Assembly: GCA_003694825.1 (NCBI GenBank)
Contig: RFJS01000205.1
Span: forward strand, 1-8,333
Origin: Verrucomicrobiota bacterium
Lineage (GTDB): Bacteria > Verrucomicrobiota > Verrucomicrobiia > Opitutales > Opitutaceae
Length of the DNA stretch: 8,333 bases
Direction of reading: 5' to 3'
Shown here: positions 1-5,929 of the stretch, one piece after another
How the letters are laid out: every line of letters starts with the position of its first letter
Numbering within the stretch: the first letter of the stretch is position 1
Notes under the pieces: model-generated
What the model was told of the DNA's origin: nothing
Seen by the model: the letters and a program-made list of their open reading frames with translations, nothing else
The model's database searches: none
Program-made: the position numbers and the translations under genes

Positions 1-428
1 CCGCTGTCGGCGAGAAAGGACTTCCCGAAGAGCCATCCGGGAAAGAGCTCGAGATTGAGCCCGACGCGCCCGACCCACGCCTCGGGGAGCGGCTCTTCGA
101 GATCGACGATGATCCGGAAGGCGCCGCCCGGACCGTCCGCCTCCACCCGGACATCGTAGCTGAACTCGAGATCCGGATACTCGATGGGGTTGAACCCCTT
201 GCGGTTTTTCCCGGGATCGGGATACCGCATGCGCACGCTGATCGACTGCGCCGCGGGATCGACCCGGCGCTCACCGGCGGCCGGAACCGGCTGCCACTGT
301 CCCGGAGTGGGCTCGAGGCGGAGATCACCGTTGGTCGCGACGCGCCGGCCGTGCTGAATAATGCCGACACCCCCCTGATGCCCCTCCGGATAGAAATCGT
401 GGGCGAGCATGACGTTGAGGCCCGGCAT
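1..428 (-). other. C-terminal module of the fusion protein, similar to the N-terminal beta-sandwich of some GH9 cellulases (partial)
   Basis: From about residue 445 the protein leaves the AGE fold. It continues with a beta-rich sequence: DFYPEGHQGGVGIIQHG at 455-471, VATNGDLRLEPTPGQW at 474-489, GFNPIEYPDL at 522-531, IIVDLEEPLPEAW at 550-562 and LNLELFPGWLFGKSF at 568-582. From memory, this pattern (an unwanted-hydrogen-bond-free strand-rich block ending in an LN-E-FP--FGKS motif) precedes the Ig-like and catalytic domains of a group of large secreted GH9 proteins in Bacteroidota and Verrucomicrobiota. The GH9 catalytic part, if present, lies beyond the left edge. The assignment rests on recalled similarity and was not tested by a search. 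Confidence 0.5.
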
Positions 429-1760
429 CTCCAGATACTCGAGGGCGTTGAGGCGCAGGCCTTGCCGGTGGCGCGCCGTCATGACCCAATCCACGATCTC
501 CATACAGGCCCGCCCGTTGTGATAGGGACACTTCCAGAAGCTCAGCGGCGACGCCGGCAACACCTCGCCGGAGGCGGTGACGGCGCGATGCCACTCGCCG
601 CGCTCCCGGTCGACGAGGTGGTTCTCGATAAAAGCCCACATGCGCTCCGCCGCCTCGTAGAAGCGATCGTCTCCGGAAATACGCCACGCACAGAGAAAGC
701 CGACGACCCCCTCGGCCTGCGGCCACCACTCCTTGTTGGTATTGGTCACGCGGTCCCCCTCGCCCTCGTAGAAGAGACCGCCGTCGGCATCGACGGCTTC
801 CGCAAGCGTGGCCTCCGCGATGCGCACCGCCGCCTCATGGGCCGACGCGATGAGATCGGCATCACCGAGCACCTCCGCCGCCTCCACCATCAGCCAGGCG
901 GCCTCGATGTCGTGGCCATACGAGATGCCGTTGGAAGTCGGCTGCCAGTCCGCCGTGAAGAAGAGGCCGAGATGGCCGCGCTGCCGGTCGAGGACCTTGT
1001 GAAGCATGATGTCGACCAGGGACCGCTGCGCCTCGCGCAACGCCGCATCCGGCCAGACACGCATCAGGTTGGTGTAGGCCTCCATGACGTGGAGCAGCGT
1101 GTTCTGGGACTTCTCGCCGAGCCCGACATCCATGACCGCCGCCGTCGATGGATCGAGACGCCGCCAGTCGGCGGAGAAAAGCTCGAAGTAACCGCCGTGC
1201 TCCCGGTCCCGGGTGTGCCGCTCGAGCCGGCGGAAGATATCGATGGCGAAATCCAGCGCCTCGCGGTCGCCGGTCGCGAGGTGGTATTCGGCGAGGGCAT
1301 AGATGCCGAAGGCCTGGCCGTAGACCTGCTTGTGATCCTCCAGCACGCGGCCATCCGGATCGACCGCCCAGTAGAGCCCGCCGTGCTCGTGGTCGCGAAA
1401 CCGGCCGACGAGGTCGGCATAGGCCCGGTGGGCCATCTCGAGGTAGCCGGCATCCGGCCAGCGCCGGTGGGCCGCCGAAAAGGTCCAGAGGATGCGGCTG
1501 GTCAGCAGCGCGCCGCGCGGCGCATCCATTTTTTCGCGACCATCCGGTCCGATCTCGCCGACGAAGCCGCCGTGGCGGCGGTCAGGCGCGTGCTGCTGCC
1601 ACCAGGGCAGGATATCGCCGCGCAGTTCGGCTTCGGCCCGCGAGGCGAAGGATTCAAGACGTTCCAGAGTCATGGCAGAGAGTTGAAGCGTAGTGGCGCA
1701 GGCGGCCGCTGCGACCGCAAGGGCGGCGACACGCGCCCGGAAGAAGACTGGGGAGCACAT
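1..1760 (-). CDS. Exported cellobiose 2-epimerase (AGE family) fused to a GH9-associated N-terminal-type module; 3' end outside window
   Basis: At least 586 codons, open to the left edge with no internal stop. Residues 1-29 look like a signal peptide. Residues about 30-430 are a complete AGE-superfamily (alpha/alpha)6 barrel of the cellobiose 2-epimerase type: SRILW at 88-92, HGGLYW at 126-131, LLHVMEAYTNL at 222-232, SYGHDIEAAWL at 280-290, EWWPQAEGVVGF at 344-355 and KCPYHNGR at 410-417. His224, His283 and His414 are spaced 59 and 131 residues apart, the same as the catalytic His200, His259 and His390 that I recall for the Rhodothermus marinus enzyme; Glu286 and Trp409 also fit. Such enzymes invert C2 of the reducing-end glucose of cellobiose, giving glucosyl-mannose. 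Residues about 445-586 are a separate beta-rich module (see its own entry). The ATG at 1760 is chosen because it adds the signal peptide; no Shine-Dalgarno is visible. The gene follows the GH5 gene by 40 bases, probably in one operon. The epimerase fold is near certain; exact substrate less so. Confidence 0.9.
   Translation of the reverse strand, partial: MCSPVFFRARVAALAVAAAACATTLQLSAMTLERLESFASRAEAELRGDILPWWQQHAPDRRHGGFVGEIGPDGREKMDAPRGALLTSRILWTFSAAHRRWPDAGYLEMAHRAYADLVGRFRDHEHGGLYWAVDPDGRVLEDHKQVYGQAFGIYALAEYHLATGDREALDFAIDIFRRLERHTRDREHGGYFELFSADWRRLDPSTAAVMDVGLGEKSQNTLLHVMEAYTNLMRVWPDAALREAQRSLVDIMLHKVLDRQRGHLGLFFTADWQPTSNGISYGHDIEAAWLMVEAAEVLGDADLIASAHEAAVRIAEATLAEAVDADGGLFYEGEGDRVTNTNKEWWPQAEGVVGFLCAWRISGDDRFYEAAERMWAFIENHLVDRERGEWHRAVTASGEVLPASPLSFWKCPYHNGRACMEIVDWVMTARHRQGLRLNALEYLEMPGLNVMLAHDFYPEGHQGGVGIIQHGRRVATNGDLRLEPTPGQWQPVPAAGERRVDPAAQSISVRMRYPDPGKNRKGFNPIEYPDLEFSYDVRVEADGPGGAFRIIVDLEEPLPEAWVGRVGLNLELFPGWLFGKSFLADS
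1674..1760 (-). other. Signal peptide of the epimerase fusion protein
   Basis: The first 29 codons encode a short basic n-region (Arg8, Arg10), an Ala/Val/Leu-rich hydrophobic stretch from about residue 11 to 27, and a Leu-Ser-Ala motif at 27-29 suited to signal peptidase I cleavage. Cys21 follows a run of alanines and is a weak alternative lipoprotein site, but the residue three before it is Ala and not the usual Leu. Met30, directly after the predicted cleavage point, lies where cytosolic cellobiose 2-epimerases normally begin, so it could serve as an alternative start. Confidence 0.7.
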
Positions 1761-1800
1761 GGGGAGAGAGAGACGGGATTGTGGAGCTGTGTTGTGTTTA

Positions 1801-2865
1801 TCAATACCGCTGAAGCAGTTCGAGCATGCGGCGGTCGAGGCGATGACCCCGGAAGTCTTCATAGTCGACGTCCCGGCGGCCGCTGTCGAGCACACCGAAC
1901 GGCCCGCGAAAATTCCAAAGCGCCCACCCCCAGCCGGCCTCGCGCCAGAGGGTGAGCAGGTCCTCCATCCACGCCAGCGCCACGGCATGCGGCGTGGTGT
2001 TGAAACATCCCCATTCGCCCACATGCACGGGCACGCCGCGGGCGACGAGCGGCTGCCAGCGGTCGATCAATTTGGCGCGGAGCCGCCCGCGATCCCAGAC
2101 CACACCGGAGGCGTCGCGCATCGGCCAGGCGGGCGGCTCGACGGATTCGAACTCCTCCGGCGGCACCCAGTCCGCGGTGTAATGGCTGACCATCTTCGGC
2201 AGGTAGCCGCGCGTGCTCTGCACCAGGCCGAGGTCCGCCACCTCCTCGACCGGCGCCTGCCCGAGATCGGCGCCGTCGACAAAAATCAGGCGGTCCGGAT
2301 CCACTTCGCGGATGGATTTCACGAGATGCTCGATGACCTCGAGATACGCCCCGCGGTCACGCCGGTCCCGAAGGAAAGGGGGCTCGTTGAGCAGGTCGAA
2401 GCTCAGGTGTTCGCTCCGGATGCCGCGATAGCGGTGGGCCAGAAAACGCCAGTGATAGGCCGCGGCCTCGAGCGCGCGGCGGCGGGACTCGGCCGAACGC
2501 GTGAACAACCGGTCGGGCTCGAGATCCCCGCCATTGACGCAATAGCCCGGAATCCGGTGGAGGTTCAGGTTGATGTGAAGGCCGAAGCGGCGGCCCCATT
2601 CGATGGCGCGATCGACCGGCTCCAATTCCTCTTCGACGATGTAGAACCAGTCGTTTCTGTCGGACCAGCACCAATACGAAAGCGGAAGCCGCACGAAGTC
2701 GAATCCCCACTCGGCCATCCAGATGAAATCCGCCTCGCGAAAGGCCGTGCCGCGCCGGCCCTCGGCCATCTCCGTGAGGTTGAAACCACGCCAGCGGGGA
2801 ATGACCGGCTGCCGGCCGGGCTTCCCTGGCTTGACGGAGGATCTGCATGAATCTGTCCGGTGCAT
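1801..2865 (-). CDS. GH5 family beta-glycosidase, probably cytoplasmic
   Basis: A complete 354-residue protein spanning a single GH5 (beta/alpha)8 barrel. Visible GH5 landmarks, in order, are RGFNL at 26-30, VRLPLSYW at 58-65 (Arg59), LNLHR at 100-104 (His103), FDLLNEP at 156-162 (acid/base Glu161 preceded by Asn160), SHYTADW at 227-233 (His228, Tyr229), HVGEWG at 281-286 (nucleophile Glu284) and ALWNFRG at 315-321 (Trp317). All catalytic positions are intact, so a retaining endo- or exo-acting beta-1,4-glucan or mannan hydrolase is expected; the sequence alone does not fix the substrate. No signal peptide is visible: the N-terminus is polar and basic until the first strand. The ATG at 2865 is the only sensible in-frame start; a GGGAGG (2879-2884, read on the minus strand) sits 13 bases upstream, a rather long spacing. 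It is the first gene of the leftward pair, followed by the epimerase fusion 40 bases downstream. Its role may be cutting imported oligosaccharides. Confidence 0.93.
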   Translation of the reverse strand: MHRTDSCRSSVKPGKPGRQPVIPRWRGFNLTEMAEGRRGTAFREADFIWMAEWGFDFVRLPLSYWCWSDRNDWFYIVEEELEPVDRAIEWGRRFGLHINLNLHRIPGYCVNGGDLEPDRLFTRSAESRRRALEAAAYHWRFLAHRYRGIRSEHLSFDLLNEPPFLRDRRDRGAYLEVIEHLVKSIREVDPDRLIFVDGADLGQAPVEEVADLGLVQSTRGYLPKMVSHYTADWVPPEEFESVEPPAWPMRDASGVVWDRGRLRAKLIDRWQPLVARGVPVHVGEWGCFNTTPHAVALAWMEDLLTLWREAGWGWALWNFRGPFGVLDSGRRDVDYEDFRGHRLDRRMLELLQRY

Positions 2866-2985
2866 AACAACAAAGGAACCTCCCGCGCACCCGAAGCCAC
2901 CCGTCTCCGGAATGGCACGCTCAGTGGAGACCGGCGGCCGCGTGAAGACGCAGGCGAGGGTGGCGGTCAGGGGAGAGTCCTTTTC

Positions 2986-3048
2986 GTTTGGCTACCGCCC
3001 CAGCATAGGGCGGTGGCGAGCCGCGACGAATGAGTTTGGTTACCATCC
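2986..3048. repeat. Pair of imperfect direct repeats, GTTTGG(C/T)TACC
   Basis: GTTTGGCTACCGCCC at 2986-3000 and GTTTGGTTACCATCC at 3034-3048 match at 12 of 15 positions and are 48 bases apart. The first copy overlaps the left arm of the inverted repeat. They may be two binding sites for one regulator; chance similarity cannot be excluded in a region this size. Confidence 0.3.
2991..3017. promoter_or_regulatory. Inverted repeat in the divergent promoter region, possible operator or RNA hairpin
   Basis: GCTACCGCCC and GGGCGGTGGC form a 10-bp stem with one T/G wobble around a 7-base loop (CAGCATA). No run of T follows on either strand, so it is not a typical intrinsic terminator. It lies 126 bases upstream of the GH5 start, between two divergent operons, where a dyad operator for a shared regulator would be expected. 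The function is inferred from position and symmetry only. Confidence 0.35.
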
Positions 3049-3446
3049 GTTTGAGCCCCTTTTCCCGCCGCAAGTCCGCGCTCCGGCACCTAAAGAGGGG
3101 AAGGCGAACCCCGGCCGCGCCCGCGCGGCGTTCGGCCGCCGTCATTGCCCTCGCCATCCGGGGCAGCGAGCCTCGCCAGCCGCCGCCTCCCCCGAGTCCA
3201 CCCCGCCCTCGTGCGGGGCGATCCGTTCGTTCGAGTGGACGGCCCGACTTTGCCGGAAAACCGCCCCGCCACCCCCTCGGACCCGCCGCCACCTCGGGGG
3301 ACACGCCCGGCTCCTATAACGAAAGACTGGGATAGAATTCGATGACCACCGGGGGCACGGCCATCGTCTCGCCCCGTATCACGAAACGCGGAGCCCGGCC
3401 GCCCCCCTCCACAACCCGACGGCCCCCGCAAAACCATTCGATCGCC

Positions 3447-5897
3447 ATGCCCTCACCCGATACGCAATTCTCTGCGTCCGCCGCTTCGAAGACCAGCGGC
3501 TCGTCCGCCTACGGCCACTTCGACGACGCCGCGCGCGAATACGTCATCACCCGCCCCAACACACCGCGGTCGTGGACGAACTACCTCGGCGACACCGAGT
3601 TCGGGGCCATCATCTCCAACAACGCCGGCGGCTACTCCTTCCTGCGCTCGGCCGCCGACGGGCGTTTTCTGCGCATGCGTTACAACAACGTCCCCATGGA
3701 CCAGCCGGGACGCTACTTCTACCTGCGCGATCGCGACGACGGCGATTTCTGGAGCGCCTCCTGGCAGACCGTCGGCAAGCCCCTCGACCAGTATCGCAGC
3801 ATCTGCCGCCACGGGACCGCCTACACCATCATCGAATCCGAATACAGCGGCATCCGCACCGAGGCGACCTACTTCGTCCCGTTGGGCCAGAAGTTTGAAT
3901 ACTGGCGGCTGAAAATCACCAACAACCGCCCCTCGCCGGCCCGCCTCTCCCTGTTCACCTACTGCGAATTCACCAACCACTGGAACATCGATCAGGACCA
4001 GTTCAACCTGCAGTATTCGCAGTATATCGGGCGCGCCCGCTTCCAGGACGGCTTCATCGAGATGGCCGTCAACGACAACCTCCCGCACGACTGGGCCAAC
4101 ATCAAACGTGACGGCAACGCCATGCTCAGCTGGAAGACGCTCGTCGGCGCGGATATCGTCGGCTTCGACCTCAGCCGCGAGCAGTTCATCGGCGCCTACG
4201 GCAGCTACGCCCGGCCCGATGTCATCGCCGCCGGCGCATCGAAAAACTCCATCTCCTACGGCGACAACTCCTGTGGTTCGCTGCACGCCCATGTCGATCT
4301 CGCGCCCGGCGAGAGCCGCGAAGTGCTCGTGCTGCTCGGCGTCGGCGAGGCCCACAAAGAGGGCAGCATCGCCCGCGCCGCGTATGGCCGGCTCGAGCGC
4401 GCCACGGAAGAGCTGGAGAAGCTCAAGGCCCACTGGCACGCCCGCCTCGACCGCCTCCAGGTCAAGACGCCCGACCGTGACTTCGACTCGATGGTCAACG
4501 TCTGGAACGCCTACAACTGTCTCATCACCTACGCCTGGTCGCGTTCGGCCTCCTTCGTCTACAACGGCCACCGCAACGGCCTCGGATTCCGCGACACCGT
4601 CCAGGACATTCTCGGCGTTCTCCCCATGATCCCCGAGGAAGCCGGTCGGCGCCTCGAGCTGATGCTCTCCGGCCAGTTCTCCAACGGCGGCGCCCTTCCC
4701 GTGGTCAAGCCCTTCGACCACAAGCCCGGCGCCACGCCGATGATCCCGCCCGAGGAGTTTCGCTCCGACGACTGCCTTTGGTTTTTCAATACCGTGCCCG
4801 CCTACGTCGCCGAGACGGGGGACCTGTCCTTCTACGACAAGGTCATCCCCTACGCCGACCAGGGCGAGGCCACCGTGTTCGGTCACCTGCGCCGGGCGCT
4901 CGAATTCAACCTCGAGCGCACCGGCGCGCACGGCCTGCCCTGCGGCCTCGCCGCCGACTGGAACGACTGCCTGCAACTCGGCTACCACGGCGAGAGTCTG
5001 TTCGTGGCCTTCCAGGTGCGCTATGGCCTCGAGGTCTACCGGGAAATCGCCGAGCGTCTCGGCCGTGCGGAAGAAGCCGAATGGGCGCGGACCCAGCGCG
5101 AAGCGCTCGACGAAAAGATTCAGCAATACTGCTGGAGCAAGGACCGCTTCATCTGGGCGATCGCCGAGGACGGCACGGTCTACGGCACCCACGACGCCAA
5201 AGAGGGGGCGATCTACCTGAACACCCAGGTGTGGGCCGTCATCTCCGGTGCCGCCACCCGCGAGCAGGCCGAAACCTGCATGGAATCCCTCCGCCGGCTC
5301 CTCGCCACCGAATACGGCGTCCAGCTCTGCGCTCCGCCGGTGCTCACCATGCCGACCGAGATCATGAAGGCGCGCCTCTTCAACGCCGGCTGCAAGGAAA
5401 ACGCGGGCATCTTCAATCACCCCCAGGGGTGGGTGGTCATGGCCGAGTGCCTGCTCGGCCGCGGCAACCGCGCCTGGGAATACCACTGCGCCTACATGCC
5501 GGCGAAATTCAACGACAAGGCCGACATCCGCGGTTCCGAGCCCTACGTGCACTGCCAGTCCACCCACGCGCCCTACAGCCCCTACTTCGGAGCCGCCCGG
5601 GTGCCGTGGCTCTCCGGCACCGCCGCCTGGGCCTACTACTCCGCCACCGCCCACATCCTCGGCATCCGCGCCGAGATCGACGGCCTGCGCATCGAGCCCT
5701 GCATCCCCGACTCCTGGGACGGCTTCTCCGTCACCCGCGTCTTCCGCGGACGGCGCGTGGAAATCACCGTCTCGAACCCCCACCACGTGGAAACCGGCGT
5801 GAAGGCCATCACCGTGGACGGCTCTCCCGTCGAAGGCACCCTCGTCCCGAGTGAGCGCCTCGGCGACGGCTCCCGCATCGAGGTCACCCTCGGCTGA
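3447..5897 (+). CDS. GH94 disaccharide/oligosaccharide phosphorylase, cellodextrin/chitobiose phosphorylase-like, acceptor undetermined
   Basis: An 816-residue inverting phosphorylase that cleaves a beta-glycosidic bond with phosphate, releasing an alpha-sugar 1-phosphate, probably in the cytoplasm. The order is a GH94 N-terminal beta-sandwich ([16 protein letters not shown] from residue 22, [23 protein letters not shown]), an (alpha/alpha)6 barrel, and a C-terminal beta-sandwich ending in VTLG. The general-acid Asp is Asp507 in ADWNDC. Phosphate-site equivalents are His658 (GIFNHPQGW) and Ser723-Gly724 (WLSGTAAW); known enzymes have Thr-Gly there. The acceptor-loop motif is Gln189-Tyr190, where cellobiose phosphorylase has Gln-Arg, so glucose may not be the acceptor. 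Overall wording ([35 protein letters not shown]) is closer to cellodextrin and chitobiose phosphorylases than to the next gene. The start at 3447 is preferred; an in-frame ATG at 3342 would add 35 Arg/Pro-rich residues unlike the family. First gene of the rightward pair, 32 bases before the next. Confidence 0.93.
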   Translation: MPSPDTQFSASAASKTSGSSAYGHFDDAAREYVITRPNTPRSWTNYLGDTEFGAIISNNAGGYSFLRSAADGRFLRMRYNNVPMDQPGRYFYLRDRDDGDFWSASWQTVGKPLDQYRSICRHGTAYTIIESEYSGIRTEATYFVPLGQKFEYWRLKITNNRPSPARLSLFTYCEFTNHWNIDQDQFNLQYSQYIGRARFQDGFIEMAVNDNLPHDWANIKRDGNAMLSWKTLVGADIVGFDLSREQFIGAYGSYARPDVIAAGASKNSISYGDNSCGSLHAHVDLAPGESREVLVLLGVGEAHKEGSIARAAYGRLERATEELEKLKAHWHARLDRLQVKTPDRDFDSMVNVWNAYNCLITYAWSRSASFVYNGHRNGLGFRDTVQDILGVLPMIPEEAGRRLELMLSGQFSNGGALPVVKPFDHKPGATPMIPPEEFRSDDCLWFFNTVPAYVAETGDLSFYDKVIPYADQGEATVFGHLRRALEFNLERTGAHGLPCGLAADWNDCLQLGYHGESLFVAFQVRYGLEVYREIAERLGRAEEAEWARTQREALDEKIQQYCWSKDRFIWAIAEDGTVYGTHDAKEGAIYLNTQVWAVISGAATREQAETCMESLRRLLATEYGVQLCAPPVLTMPTEIMKARLFNAGCKENAGIFNHPQGWVVMAECLLGRGNRAWEYHCAYMPAKFNDKADIRGSEPYVHCQSTHAPYSPYFGAARVPWLSGTAAWAYYSATAHILGIRAEIDGLRIEPCIPDSWDGFSVTRVFRGRRVEITVSNPHHVETGVKAITVDGSPVEGTLVPSERLGDGSRIEVTLG

Positions 5898-5929
5898 ATA
5901 CACACCTCACCGCACGACAACCCGAATTC

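Larger units (their letters stand above)
2866..3446. other. Divergent intergenic region between the GH5/epimerase and GH94 operons
   Basis: About 580 bases without a credible gene. The open frames here give low-complexity Arg/Pro/Gly-rich peptides with no recognisable domain. The region must contain the promoters of both divergent operons. Candidate -10 hexamers on the plus strand are TATAAC (3315-3320) and TAGAAT (3333-3338), but neither has a convincing -35 box at the right distance. On the minus strand TATGCT (3007-3002) lies within the hairpin loop and stem. A short GC hairpin with a 6-bp stem lies at 3201-3218 and lacks a T-run. The more notable inverted and direct repeats near 2986-3048 are listed separately. 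If the first GH94 gene starts at 3342 instead of 3447, the region shrinks to 2866-3341. Confidence 0.7.

Noticed and set aside
420..500. Frameshift or gene boundary between the epimerase domain and the GH9-like module
   Set aside because: The frame reads through with sensible residues on both sides, no stop, and no second signal peptide or ribosome binding site, so a true fusion is the simpler reading from this sequence.
351..1955. 534-codon open frame on the plus strand across the epimerase gene
   Set aside because: Antisense shadow. The minus strand carries the AGE catalytic motifs in one continuous frame.
1693..2850. 385-codon open frame on the plus strand across the GH5 gene
   Set aside because: Antisense shadow of the GH5 gene, whose catalytic Glu161 and Glu284 motifs are complete on the minus strand.
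3201..3218. GC hairpin (CCCCGC / GCGGGG) as a terminator
   Set aside because: The stem is only 6 bp, no T-run follows on either strand, and no gene ends nearby.
2921..3304. Possible small minus-strand gene (127 codons) in the divergent intergenic region
   Set aside because: Low-complexity Gly/Arg-rich product, no domain, no ribosome binding site, and similar open frames exist in several frames of the same GC-rich stretch.
3315..3320. TATAAC as a promoter -10 box for the GH94 operon
   Set aside because: The hexamer is close to consensus but there is no plausible -35 box 16-18 bases upstream and no extended -10, so it is mentioned only in the intergenic entry.
3453..5903. Long 816-codon open frame on the minus strand opposite the first GH94 gene
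   Set aside because: It is a shadow caused by the strong G/C preference at third codon positions. Its product is Val/Gly/Asp/Ala-rich with no domain, while the plus strand encodes an unmistakable GH94 enzyme.
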